Made by a program: the position numbers and the translations under genes. The notes below the pieces were generated by a model. It saw only the letters and a program-made list of their open reading frames with translations. It was not told the DNA's origin and did not search any database. Shown here in pieces: positions 9,098 to 20,424 of a stretch of DNA of 64,000 bases. Numbering within the stretch: position 1 is the first letter of the stretch; every line of letters begins with the position of its first letter. Origin of the DNA: Acidovorax facilis (lineage in GTDB: Bacteria > Pseudomonadota > Gammaproteobacteria > Burkholderiales > Burkholderiaceae_C); NCBI RefSeq assembly GCF_023913775.1, contig NZ_JAMXAX010000010.1, positions 16,932 to 80,931 on the forward strand, in the 5' to 3' direction.

Positions 9098-9649
9098 ATG
9101 ACCTTCCGCAGCCCCATCAAACACTGCCGCGCCTGTGGCACCGCCGTGGTCTACCGCCTGCCGGACGACGGCGACACCAAACAGCGCGCAGTGTGCCCCG
9201 TCTGCAACACGGTGCACTACGAGAACCCGCTCAACGTGGTGGGCACGGTGCCCGCACTGCCCGATGGCCGCATCCTGCTGTGCAAGCGCAATATCGAACC
9301 CCGCTGGGGCAAGTGGACCCTGCCCGCAGGCTTCATGGAGCTGGACGAAACCACGGCCCAGGGCGCCGCGCGAGAAACAGACGAAGAGGCTGGCGCCCAG
9401 ATTGAAATGGGCCCGCTGTTCAGCCTGCTGAATGTGCGCCGTGTGGGCCAGGTACACCTGTTTTACCGCGCCACGCTGCTGAGCGACCAGTTCAACCCCG
9501 GCTACGAGACCATCGAGGCGCGTCTGTTTGCCGAAGACGAGGTGCCCTGGGACGAGCTGGCCTTCCGCACCGTGAAGGAAACCTTGGAATGCTACTTTGC
9601 CGACCGCAAGGCGGGCGCCATGGGTATGCACTTCATTGACATCGAATAG
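9098..9649 (+). CDS. Nudix hydrolase with zinc ribbon
   Basis: 183-residue pyrophosphohydrolase. An N-terminal four-cysteine zinc ribbon (HCRACG at about 9-14 and CPVCN at about 35-39) precedes the Nudix fold. The box G-x5-E-x7-REUxEExGU is intact, read here as GFMELDE...ARETDEEAGA. This architecture is shared with NADH pyrophosphatase-like and ADP-ribose pyrophosphatase-like enzymes; the exact nucleotide substrate cannot be told. The start is at MTFRSPIKHCRACG, chosen to place the ribbon at the N-terminus. A DUF1737 gene follows 8 bases after the stop. Confidence 0.9.
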   Translation: MTFRSPIKHCRACGTAVVYRLPDDGDTKQRAVCPVCNTVHYENPLNVVGTVPALPDGRILLCKRNIEPRWGKWTLPAGFMELDETTAQGAARETDEEAGAQIEMGPLFSLLNVRRVGQVHLFYRATLLSDQFNPGYETIEARLFAEDEVPWDELAFRTVKETLECYFADRKAGAMGMHFIDIE

Positions 9650-9657
9650 GCCGTGGG

Positions 9658-9882
9658 ATGACTGCCACTACCACCTCCACGTCCCCTGCCCCGGCCAGCA
9701 CACCTCCCGATGGCCTGCCAGCCTACCGCTTGCTCACAGGCCCTGATGACGCCAGCTTTTGCCGCCGTGTCAGCGACGCGCTGGCACTGGGCTACCGGTT
9801 GTACGGATCCCCCGCCGCCACGTTCAACGGCCAGACCGTGATCGTGGCGCAGGCCATTGTGTGGCCTGGCACAGTGGTCTGA
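9658..9882 (+). CDS. DUF1737 domain protein
   Basis: 74 residues. The segment YRLLTGPDDASFCRRVSDAL followed by GSPAATFNGQTVIVAQAIV matches the short DUF1737 fold, whose function is unknown. A Thr/Pro/Ala-rich 20-residue N-terminus precedes it. The start lies 8 bases after the Nudix stop, so the two are probably co-transcribed and translationally linked. Confidence 0.8.
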   Translation: MTATTTSTSPAPASTPPDGLPAYRLLTGPDDASFCRRVSDALALGYRLYGSPAATFNGQTVIVAQAIVWPGTVV

Positions 9883-9939
9883 CCTCCGCCCGTCCGACGC
9901 ATCGCCGGTCGCGGGCCGTCAGCCGCCGAGCGCGCCGTG

Positions 9940-10338
9940 TCACGGCTTGGCGGGTATGACGATGACGGTACTGCCATCGCCCGAGGTTCCGGTATTACCG
10001 GTGTTGCCCTTGCTACCAGTGTTGCCGGTGTTGCCCTTGGCACCCGTGGCACCTGTATCCCCCTGGTAGCCCGTGGCGCCTTGCATGCCGGTAGCACCCG
10101 TGCTGCCCTGCCCGCCTGTGGCCCCTGTGGACCCCATGCTGCCCGTAGCCCCTGTGTAACCCGTGTTTCCCTGGTTGCCCGTGGCTCCAGTGGCTCCGGT
10201 ATAGCCGGTGTCACCGGTCTTGCCGGTATATCCCGTATTGCCGGTATTGCCCTGCGCTCCCGGGGGGCCCATGGGGCCGGTGCAGGCGCCGAGGGTGAGG
10301 GTGGCCAGCACAAGCAAGGTGGTGGTAATCGTTTTCAT
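9940..10338 (-). CDS. collagen-like repeat lipoprotein
   Basis: 132 residues. An N-terminal lipoprotein signal (hydrophobic 6-16, lipobox LGAC with C19 as the lipidated residue) is followed at once by 34 uninterrupted G-X-Y triplets (21-122) and a short tail ending VIVIPAKP. Proline is almost absent (only the first two triplets); Thr dominates the Y position (GNT, GAT, GYT, GST), as in some bacterial collagen-like proteins where Thr is glycosylated. Likely a membrane-anchored, triple-helix-forming surface or periplasmic protein; its role is unknown. A perfect hairpin sits just upstream. Repeat-rich genes of this kind expand and contract readily. Confidence 0.85.
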   Translation of the reverse strand: MKTITTTLLVLATLTLGACTGPMGPPGAQGNTGNTGYTGKTGDTGYTGATGATGNQGNTGYTGATGSMGSTGATGGQGSTGATGMQGATGYQGDTGATGAKGNTGNTGSKGNTGNTGTSGDGSTVIVIPAKP

Positions 10339-10357
10339 GGTGAGTCCTTTGGCGTTG

Positions 10358-10382
10358 CATGCAGTCCAACAACGACTGCATG
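10358..10382. promoter_or_regulatory. inverted repeat upstream of collagen-like gene
   Basis: Perfect 9-bp arms CATGCAGTC/GACTGCATG with a 7-base loop. It ends 19 bases before the collagen-like ATG and next to its AAAGGA ribosome binding site. It could be an operator or an RNA hairpin controlling translation. It lacks a T-run, so it is not a terminator. Confidence 0.5.
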
Positions 10383-10551
10383 GGCCAATGTGCGGGCCCC
10401 ACCATGAAAGGTCTGTTCGTTTACGCGCATAAGCCAGGCGCCAGCCGCACCATCGAGTGACTGGCGATGCCGTCCTACAACGTCAAAGTTGGCAGCGTTG
10501 TGCAACGCTTCGGTGGCTTGGGGTGCGCAGGCCCACCCCGCCGCTTCGCAC

Positions 10552-12885
10552 CTACCCGCCGACCCGCTCCTCGGCTGGCACAGGCGGCCGGGACGAACCA
10601 GCAGGGTCCGTGGTGACCGGTGGCAGCCCATCACCGCTGGGCCGTGGCGGAGTTCCGGGCCAGGGGGCCGGTGCAGAGGGGGATTGCGCATCCCCTCCGA
10701 ACAGGCCCCGGATCCATTCCCGCATCGCGCCCAGTGATCCATCCGCCGGTGGCGGGGGGGTATCCACAAACTCGTCTACAAAGCGGTCATTCCCGTTGAT
10801 CGCCCTGGTGCGAATGGCCTGCTGCATGAACTCGCCCACCATGGGCAACGCGCTGCGCGCCCCCTGCCCCCACGCATCGCTGCGCAGCGTGATGCGGCCG
10901 TCGTTGAAACCCGCCCAGGCACCCGCCACAACGCGCGCGTGCATGAGGATGAACCAGCCGTCGGTGTTGTCCTGCGTGGTGCCGGTCTTGCCCGCCACAT
11001 CGGCCTGGATGCCATAGCGGGTGCGGATTGCGGTGGCCGTGCCCCGGTCGATGGCGCCGCGCATGGTATTGCGCAAGGTCTGCGCGGCGCGTGGCTCGAA
11101 AACCGTTTCGGGGGCAGACGGCGCAAAAGTCTCCAGCACCTTGCCGTGGCGGTCCTCGATGCGGGTAATCAGCACGGGCTCCACATAGCGGCCCAGATTG
11201 GCGATGGAGCTGTAGGCCGTCACCATTTCCTTCAGGGTGACCGGGCTGGTGCCGAGCGCCAGAGATGGCACCTCTTCCAGCGGCGACTGGCGCACCCCCA
11301 GGGCCCGGGCCACCTCGGCCACGCGGGCCGGGCCCACCTGCTGCATGACCTGTGCGGTGATGGTGTTCTTGGAAAACGCCAGACCATCGGCCAGCGTCAT
11401 GGGCTGGTCGCTGGGCGGGCCACCATCGGTGGGGCGCCAGACGCGGCCTCCACCCAGGGGGATTTCTACGGGCCCGTCCATCAGCGTATCGCTGGGCGAC
11501 GCGCCACTGGCAAACGCCGCGCCATACACAAAGGGCTTGAACGTGGAGCCGGGCTGGCGCCGCGCCGCCTGCACATGGTCGAACGGGTCTTGCGCAAAAT
11601 CGCGGCTGCCCACCCACGCCAGCACATGGCCAGTGACCGGGTCCTGCGCCAGAAAACCGGCCTGCACGCGCGTCTTCTCGGCGCGCAGTTTCTGCAGGAA
11701 GGCGGTGTCATCCAGCAGCGCCTGCAATGCCTCTTCCGGGGTCTGGCCCTTGTCCACGGCGTTGCGGTATTCGGGGCTTTCGCGCACCAGCGTCTGTACC
11801 AGCTCGCTCTTCGGGCCCCAGCCATTGCGCTGGGACCAGGCGGTGTCGGCCACGCCCTGCAGCTGGCGCCCCTGGCGCGCCACGGCCTGGTTGGCAATGG
11901 CCTGCAGGCGCGAGTCGATGGTGGTGCGGATCACCAGGCCATCGGCATACAGGTTGTAGCCATGGCTGTCGGCCCACTCGATGAGCTGCTTGCGCAACTG
12001 CATCGCAAAGTGGGGCGCGGGGCCCATGACCTCGGTCTGGCGCTCGAAATTGACGCGCAGCGGGCGTTTTTGCAGGGCCTCCAGCTGCTTTTCTTCGAGC
12101 TTGCCGCGCTTGACCATTTGCGACAGCACGGTGTTGCGCCGTGCCTGGGCACGCTCGGGGTTGAGCACGGGGTTGTAGTAGGCCGTGCCCTTGAGCATGC
12201 CGATCAGCGTGGCGCTTTCCAGCACGTTGAGCTTGTCGGCCGACTTGTCGAAATACGTGCGCGCGGCCATCTCGATACCGTAGGCGTTGTAGAGGAACGG
12301 CACGGTGTTGAGGTAAGTCTCCAGGATCTCGTCCTTGGTGTACGACGCCTCGATCTTGAGCGCGGTGATCGCCTCCTTGAGCTTGCGCGTGAGGGCCTGT
12401 GGGAACACGCGCGAGCGCCCGATCTCCTCCGGAAACAGGTTGCGTGCCAGCTGCTGCGTGATGGTGGAGCCACCCTGAGGGTCCCCGCGCAGCGTGTGCA
12501 CCACCGACGATGCCGTGCGCCGCCAGTCCAGACCAAAGTGGTCGTAAAAACGGTGGTCTTCGGTGGCGATGAGGGCGTCCACCACGTTGGGCGATATCTG
12601 GCTCAGCTCCACCCATTCGCGGTTGGCCCAGCGGTATTCGGCCAGCAGCTTGCCGTCCACCGACATGAGCTGCGCGGGCAGCTCGCTTTTGGCCTTGCGG
12701 ATGTCACTGATGGAGGGGGTGAACGGGATCAGCACCAGCGTGTAGACCAGCACGGCGGCAGGCACCGCCAGGGCTCCCCACATCAGCGCGCGGCGCAGCG
12801 GGCGGGGTATCCAGGCGAACAGGCCGGCCAGCCAGCGGAACAGGGCCGCCGCGCGGGCCTGAAAGGAAAGCAGCAATGTGCGCAT
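10552..12885 (-). CDS. class A penicillin-binding protein (PBP1A-like, bifunctional)
   Basis: 777-residue peptidoglycan glycosyltransferase/transpeptidase. Membrane anchor about 32-54. The GT51 domain has the catalytic glutamate E109 in ATEDHRFYDHFG and QGGSTITQQLARN. The transpeptidase carries STFK (S447), SKN (S505) and KTG (K633). A Pro/Ser-rich tail of about 60 residues ends the protein. The start MRTLLLSFQARAAALF lies 28 bases behind ligA. As last gene of the smc-zipA-GNAT-ligA run it probably shares that transcript. Subgroup name not assigned. Confidence 0.92.
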   Translation of the reverse strand: MRTLLLSFQARAAALFRWLAGLFAWIPRPLRRALMWGALAVPAAVLVYTLVLIPFTPSISDIRKAKSELPAQLMSVDGKLLAEYRWANREWVELSQISPNVVDALIATEDHRFYDHFGLDWRRTASSVVHTLRGDPQGGSTITQQLARNLFPEEIGRSRVFPQALTRKLKEAITALKIEASYTKDEILETYLNTVPFLYNAYGIEMAARTYFDKSADKLNVLESATLIGMLKGTAYYNPVLNPERAQARRNTVLSQMVKRGKLEEKQLEALQKRPLRVNFERQTEVMGPAPHFAMQLRKQLIEWADSHGYNLYADGLVIRTTIDSRLQAIANQAVARQGRQLQGVADTAWSQRNGWGPKSELVQTLVRESPEYRNAVDKGQTPEEALQALLDDTAFLQKLRAEKTRVQAGFLAQDPVTGHVLAWVGSRDFAQDPFDHVQAARRQPGSTFKPFVYGAAFASGASPSDTLMDGPVEIPLGGGRVWRPTDGGPPSDQPMTLADGLAFSKNTITAQVMQQVGPARVAEVARALGVRQSPLEEVPSLALGTSPVTLKEMVTAYSSIANLGRYVEPVLITRIEDRHGKVLETFAPSAPETVFEPRAAQTLRNTMRGAIDRGTATAIRTRYGIQADVAGKTGTTQDNTDGWFILMHARVVAGAWAGFNDGRITLRSDAWGQGARSALPMVGEFMQQAIRTRAINGNDRFVDEFVDTPPPPADGSLGAMREWIRGLFGGDAQSPSAPAPWPGTPPRPSGDGLPPVTTDPAGSSRPPVPAEERVGG

Positions 12886-12913
12886 CAAAAACTCAGAGAA
12901 AGGGGAGATTGCC

Positions 12914-15461
<2,548 letters not shown>

Positions 15462-15469
15462 GCGCTGCA

Positions 15470-16588
15470 CTAGCTGAACAGTCGTCGCGCCAGCACCGAC
15501 CCCGCCGACAGATCCCGTCCATCGAGCTGGTCATACAGCAGCTCCAGGTCCGCAGCAATCGGATCCATGGCCATCGCGGGCAGCGGCTGGCCGTTTTGGT
15601 CGCAGAGCACCCCGTCCATGGCCTCGCACAGCGCGGCCCCCACGTCGCGCAGGCGCGCAAAGGGTTGTTCGGTACGGTGGACTTGCGCCACGTCCAGGCT
15701 CAGAGTGATGTCGCGGATGGCGGACTGGTCGGGGTCTTCGGCCAGCGCAGCCTGGGTGTCGTAGCCCAGCGTGAGCAGGGGCGGCAAGCCCTGTGCGCTG
15801 GCAGGCAGCACCAGGCGGCCGGGCATGGCACCGGGCACAAAGCCCAGGCGGGCGGCGTTCTGCTGCACGTAGCCGGGGCTCCAGGCGGCCTGGCGGGCGC
15901 GCAGCATGAACATGAGCTGGGCGTCGTGGTCGCTGGCGAACTGGTCCAGCTCACGCGCACGGGCCACTTCCTGCAGCATGTCGGGGAAGTCAGGGGCGGC
16001 ATTGATCGCGTCGGCAAACGCCTGGGCCTTGACGACGAACTCGGAGAACTCGATCTCGTTGAGCGCGCCCATGCGGTTGGCCAGCTGCACACCGGCTTGG
16101 AAGCTCTGGTAGCGCTGGCCCGGTGCAGGGGTTTCCCACTGCTGGTTCGCTTCGTTGAGGCCTTCGATGGCGAACGGCTTGCTGCCTGCGCGGCGGGTCG
16201 GCGGCAGCGCGGCCAGAGCAGCATCGCCCGACACCACATGCTCGGGCTGCAGCGATGCAATGACATCGATGAGCGGATCGAGCCCGGGGCGGCGCTCCAG
16301 CGAAAACGGTGGCACGGGCAGCTGCAGGGCCTCATCGGCATCGACCGCATGCTCCGAGGGATCGGGGCCCCGGTCGAGGCCGTGAAACTCACCCGGCGGT
16401 ACGGCCACGGCAGCCCCCGCATCGAAGCCGGGCTCCTGGCGCTGGACCGGCTCACCGGCGGGATCCACGGGCTCTTGCGGCAGCGCTCGCTTGGGCGCAT
16501 TGCGGCGCGAGGTCCAGGTGTTGTAGGCCACGATGAGGGCCAGCACCAGACCGCCGATGATGGCCAGACTCAGTTGCAATGTGCTCAT
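15470..16588 (-). CDS. zipA: cell division protein ZipA-like (FtsZ-binding)
   Basis: 372 residues. Short N-terminal membrane anchor (about 7-24, LSLAIIGGLVLALIVAYNTW), a basic stop-transfer segment RRNAPKR, a Pro/Glu/Ala-rich linker and a C-terminal ZipA fold (about 235-360) that in the family binds the FtsZ tail. Placement between smc and ligA is the conserved betaproteobacterial arrangement and supports the call, since ZipA sequences diverge widely. 22 bases downstream of smc. Confidence 0.88.
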   Translation of the reverse strand: MSTLQLSLAIIGGLVLALIVAYNTWTSRRNAPKRALPQEPVDPAGEPVQRQEPGFDAGAAVAVPPGEFHGLDRGPDPSEHAVDADEALQLPVPPFSLERRPGLDPLIDVIASLQPEHVVSGDAALAALPPTRRAGSKPFAIEGLNEANQQWETPAPGQRYQSFQAGVQLANRMGALNEIEFSEFVVKAQAFADAINAAPDFPDMLQEVARARELDQFASDHDAQLMFMLRARQAAWSPGYVQQNAARLGFVPGAMPGRLVLPASAQGLPPLLTLGYDTQAALAEDPDQSAIRDITLSLDVAQVHRTEQPFARLRDVGAALCEAMDGVLCDQNGQPLPAMAMDPIAADLELLYDQLDGRDLSAGSVLARRLFS

Positions 16589-16610
16589 GGGTTCAGAGAA
16601 TTTGAGTTTT

Positions 16611-19600
16611 TCAGGCGTCGGCCATCGAAAGCGCGGACTCCATGTCCACCGCTACGATGCGCGACACGCCCTGCTCCTGCATGGTCACGCCGATCAGTTG
16701 CTCGGCCATTTCCATCGCGATCTTGTTGTGGCTGATGAACAAAAACTGCGTGCCCTTGCTCATGCTGGACACGAGCTTGGCATAGCGTTCGGTGTTGGCG
16801 TCGTCCAGCGGCGCGTCCACCTCGTCCAGCAGGCAGAACGGCGCGGGGTTGAGCTGGAAGATGGCAAACACCAGCGCGATGGCCGTGAGGGCCTTTTCGC
16901 CCCCCGACAGCAGGTGAATGGTCTGGTTCTTCTTGCCGGGTGGCTGGGCCATCACCTGCACGCCGGAATCAAGGATTTCGTCGCCCGTGATGATGAGCTT
17001 GGCCTGGCCGCCGCCGAACAGCTCGGGGAACATGCGCCCGAAGTGGCCGTTGACGGTGTCAAAGGTGCCCGAGAGCAGCTGGCGTGTTTCGCCATCGATC
17101 TTGCGGATCGCGTCTTCCAGCGTGTTCATGGCCTCGGTCAGGTCGGCGGTTTGCGCATCGAGGAAGATCTTGCGCTCGCTGGCGAGCTTGAGCTCGTCCA
17201 GCGCTGCCAGGTTCACGGCGCCCAGGGCGGCAATCTCGCGGTGCAGGCGGTCAATTTCGCTTTGCAGGCCACCCACGCGCACATTGCCTTCGGTGATCGA
17301 CTGGGCCACGGCTTCGAGGTCGGCCTGGGCGTCGGTCAGCAAGGTGGTGTACTGCTCCAAGCCCAGGCGCGCGGCCTGCTCCTTGAGCTGGAATTCGGTG
17401 ATGCGCGCACGCAGCGGGTCGAGCGCACGTTCGAGCTGCATGCGGCGTTCATCGCTGGCGCGCAGCTTGGTCGTCAGATCGTCGTATTCGCTGCGCTGGG
17501 CGGCGAGCGCCTTTTCGCGCTCCATCTTCACTTCCAGCGCGGCCTGCAGGCCGCCTTGCGCAGCCGCATCCGACAGGCGGGCAAGCTCATCGCGTGCGCG
17601 CTGCTCTTCGTCAGCCAGAGCCTTGGCCTGCTGGGTGGCGGTTTCGATGGAGCGGTTGAGTTCGCCCCGGCGCGCCTCCAGGCTGCGCTGCGAAAACGTG
17701 GCCTCTTGCGCCTGGCGCTCCAGCGTGCGCTGCTGCTCGCGGCAGGCGGTGAGTTTGCGCTCGGCTTCGATGACCTTGTCGCCCAGCTGGGCCTCGCGCT
17801 CCTGGCTGTCGGCCAGCTGCATGTCCAGTTCTTCAAAGCGTGCCTCGGCGGCCACGCGGCGCTCCTGCAGGTCGGCCAGCTGGGCTTCCACCTCGGCCAG
17901 ATCGCCGTCGATTTGCTGGCTGCGTGCGCGGGTCTGCTCGGCCAGCTGCGTGAGGCGCAGGGTTTCGACTTGCAGCTCGTGGGCACGACTTTGTGTTTCG
18001 GTGGCTTCGCGGCGTGCGGCCACGAGGCGCTGGGAAGCATCGGCATACGCGGCCTCGGCACGGACCAGGGCGGTGCGTGATTCTTCGGCGATCAGGGCCT
18101 GCGCGCGCAGCTCCTTTTCGAGGTGCTCGATTTCCTGCGCGCGGGCCAGCATGCCCGACTGCTCGGAGTCCTGTGCATAAAAGCTCACGCTGTGCGCGCT
18201 GACAGCATGGCCCGTGGGCACAAACACCACTTCGCCGGGTTGCAGCTGGCTGCGGCGGGCCAGAGCGTCGTCCAGGGTGGGAGCGGTGTAGCACCCCTGC
18301 AGCCAGTCCACCAACACCGCACGCAGGCCCGCATCGTTCAGGCGCAGCAGGTCCGACAGGCGGGCGTGGGGGGACGATGTTTCGGGGTGGCCCGCAGCGG
18401 GGGCGCTGTAGAAAGCCAGGCGTGCGGGCGGCGCATCGTTACCGCCGGAACCCAGGAAGCCGCGCACCATGTCCAGGCGCCCTACTTCCAGCGCGGCCAG
18501 TCGCTCGCGCAGGGCCGCCTCGAGCGCGTTTTCCCAGCCGGGCTCGATGTGGATGCGGCTCCACAGTCCTTGCAGGCCGTCGAGCCCATGTTTGGCAAGC
18601 CAGGGACGCAGCTTGCCGTCGGTCTTGACCTTTTCCTGCAGCGCCTTCAGGGCCTCCATGCGGGCCGACAGGTCGGCCTGGCGAGCGCTTTCGGTGTTGA
18701 CGGCCTGCTGGCGCGCGCGGCGGTCGTCGTCGAGCTGGGGTACGGACTCCTGCAGCTCGTGCAGGCGGGCTTCGGTCGTTTCTGCGATCTCTTGCGCTTC
18801 TTCGAGCTGCTCGCGCAGTTTGGTCAGGCGGGCTTCGTCGGGCGCGGCCAGCGCGTTGCGGTCGGTGCGCAGGCGCTCGAAACGGGCGTCGAGCTGGCGG
18901 CTTTGCTCGTCAAAGCTGCGCTGCTCGGCAGCGAGCACGCCAATCTGCTGCTGCACCTGCACCACGGCAGTCCGTTGCTCGGTCGTGCGGCTTTGCGCCT
19001 GGCGCAGGGCCTCTTCCAGGTCGGGCAGCTGCATGGCCTGTTCTTCGACCTGGGCGGCCAGCATCTCGGCGCGTTCTTCGGCGTCCACCCCGGCACCGGC
19101 TAGGTTTTCCAGCTCAATGTCGGCCTCTTCCTTGCGGGCCTGCCACTGGGCGATCTGCTCGGCCAGCGTGACCAGGCGCTGCTCCACGCGCTGGCGGCCT
19201 TCTATCACGTAGCGGATCTCGGCTTCGAGCTTGCCGACCTCGGCCGTGGCTTCATAAAGCTTGCCCTGGGCCTGGTTCACCTGGTCGCCAGCGGCGTAGT
19301 GGGCCTGGCGGATGGTTTCGAGATCAGACTCCACCGCGCGCAGATCGGCCATGCGCGATTCCAGGTCGTTCACGGCCTGCAGGCCGTCCAGGCGCACCTT
19401 GTTCTGCTGCTCCTCAGCCTCGGCCCGCTTCAAAAACCACAGCTGGTGCTGCTTGAGCGTGGCGTCGGCCTGCAGGGTGTTGTACTTGGCGGCCACCTCG
19501 GCCTGCTTTTCGAGCTTTTCGAGGTTGGCGTTCAGCTCGCGCAGGATGTCTTCAACCCGCGTGAGGTTCTCGCGCGTATCCGACAGGCGGTTTTCGGTCT

Positions 19601-20135
19601 CGCGGCGACGCTCCTTGTATTTGGAGACGCCCGCAGCCTCTTCGAGGAACAGGCGCAGTTCCTCAGGGCGGCTTTCGATGATGCGGCTGATGGTGCCCTG
19701 GCCGATGATGGCGTAGGCACGGGGCCCCAGGCCCGTACCCAGGAACACGTCCTGCACGTCGCGGCGGCGCACGGGCTGGTTGTTGAGGTAGTAGCTGCTG
19801 GTGCCGTCACGCGTGAGCACGCGGCGCACGGCCACCTCGCCGTACTGGCCCCACTGCCCGCCCGCGCGGTGGTCGGAGTTGTCGAAGACCAGCTCCACAC
19901 TGGCGCGGCTGGCCTGCTTGCGGGTAGTGGTGCCGCTGAAGATCACGTCCTGCATGGACTCGCCACGCAGCTCGCTGGCCTTGCTCTCGCCCAGCACCCA
20001 GCGCACCGCATCCATGATGTTGGACTTGCCGCAGCCGTTCGGGCCCACCACGCCGACCAGTTGCCCGGGCAGCATGAAGTTGGTGGGTTCAGCGAACGAC
20101 TTGAAACCGGAAAGCTTGATCGAGGTGAGACGCAC
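16611..20135 (-). CDS. smc: chromosome segregation protein SMC
   Basis: 1174 residues, full length for bacterial SMC. N-terminal Walker A GPNGCGKSN (31-39); long Glu/Arg/Gln-rich coiled coils on both sides of a hinge (about 500-650); C-terminal signature SGGEK (1077-1081) and Walker B FCLLDEVDAPLDDAN. It forms the ATP-driven DNA-organising ring with ScpA/ScpB, which are not in this window. First gene of the smc-zipA-GNAT-ligA-PBP run; its upstream 289 bp include a degenerate R1 repeat. Confidence 0.97.
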   Translation of the reverse strand: MRLTSIKLSGFKSFAEPTNFMLPGQLVGVVGPNGCGKSNIMDAVRWVLGESKASELRGESMQDVIFSGTTTRKQASRASVELVFDNSDHRAGGQWGQYGEVAVRRVLTRDGTSSYYLNNQPVRRRDVQDVFLGTGLGPRAYAIIGQGTISRIIESRPEELRLFLEEAAGVSKYKERRRETENRLSDTRENLTRVEDILRELNANLEKLEKQAEVAAKYNTLQADATLKQHQLWFLKRAEAEEQQNKVRLDGLQAVNDLESRMADLRAVESDLETIRQAHYAAGDQVNQAQGKLYEATAEVGKLEAEIRYVIEGRQRVEQRLVTLAEQIAQWQARKEEADIELENLAGAGVDAEERAEMLAAQVEEQAMQLPDLEEALRQAQSRTTEQRTAVVQVQQQIGVLAAEQRSFDEQSRQLDARFERLRTDRNALAAPDEARLTKLREQLEEAQEIAETTEARLHELQESVPQLDDDRRARQQAVNTESARQADLSARMEALKALQEKVKTDGKLRPWLAKHGLDGLQGLWSRIHIEPGWENALEAALRERLAALEVGRLDMVRGFLGSGGNDAPPARLAFYSAPAAGHPETSSPHARLSDLLRLNDAGLRAVLVDWLQGCYTAPTLDDALARRSQLQPGEVVFVPTGHAVSAHSVSFYAQDSEQSGMLARAQEIEHLEKELRAQALIAEESRTALVRAEAAYADASQRLVAARREATETQSRAHELQVETLRLTQLAEQTRARSQQIDGDLAEVEAQLADLQERRVAAEARFEELDMQLADSQEREAQLGDKVIEAERKLTACREQQRTLERQAQEATFSQRSLEARRGELNRSIETATQQAKALADEEQRARDELARLSDAAAQGGLQAALEVKMEREKALAAQRSEYDDLTTKLRASDERRMQLERALDPLRARITEFQLKEQAARLGLEQYTTLLTDAQADLEAVAQSITEGNVRVGGLQSEIDRLHREIAALGAVNLAALDELKLASERKIFLDAQTADLTEAMNTLEDAIRKIDGETRQLLSGTFDTVNGHFGRMFPELFGGGQAKLIITGDEILDSGVQVMAQPPGKKNQTIHLLSGGEKALTAIALVFAIFQLNPAPFCLLDEVDAPLDDANTERYAKLVSSMSKGTQFLFISHNKIAMEMAEQLIGVTMQEQGVSRIVAVDMESALSMADA

Positions 20136-20324
20136 GGGTCAGGGGGCGGGCAAAAAGAGGAAGAAGGCTGGGGTGCAAAAAGTGGCGCCAGACGGACGTT
20201 CCGGGCCGGAACACGCAGGCCGCAGCAAGGGCGGAATGATACCGCGCCGCCCGATGACCACGGGCCCTTGGCAGCATGCCCAGACGCCAGAGCGAGGGTG
20301 CGACAGAAACATTTGGAAAAAACA

Positions 20325-20372
20325 GGCCCTACCGCTTATCCAGCAACGATTTCACGCTATGAATATTGATAT
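20325..20372. repeat. R1-family repeat, degenerate copy
   Basis: ACCGCTTATCCAGCAACG then CGCTATGAATATTGATA. It matches the copy at 1160-1203 over most of its length. It lies between smc and the GGDEF/EAL gene. Confidence 0.5.
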
Positions 20373-20424
20373 TCTGCCGCAGTGCCAGCAAGGCCCGGGG
20401 CCGGATGGGGGCAGCGTTCCTGGG

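Noticed and set aside
9960..10290. Short periodic repeats that could suggest a CRISPR array
   Set aside because: The 9-base period encodes G-X-Y triplets in an open frame; no spacers of constant length.
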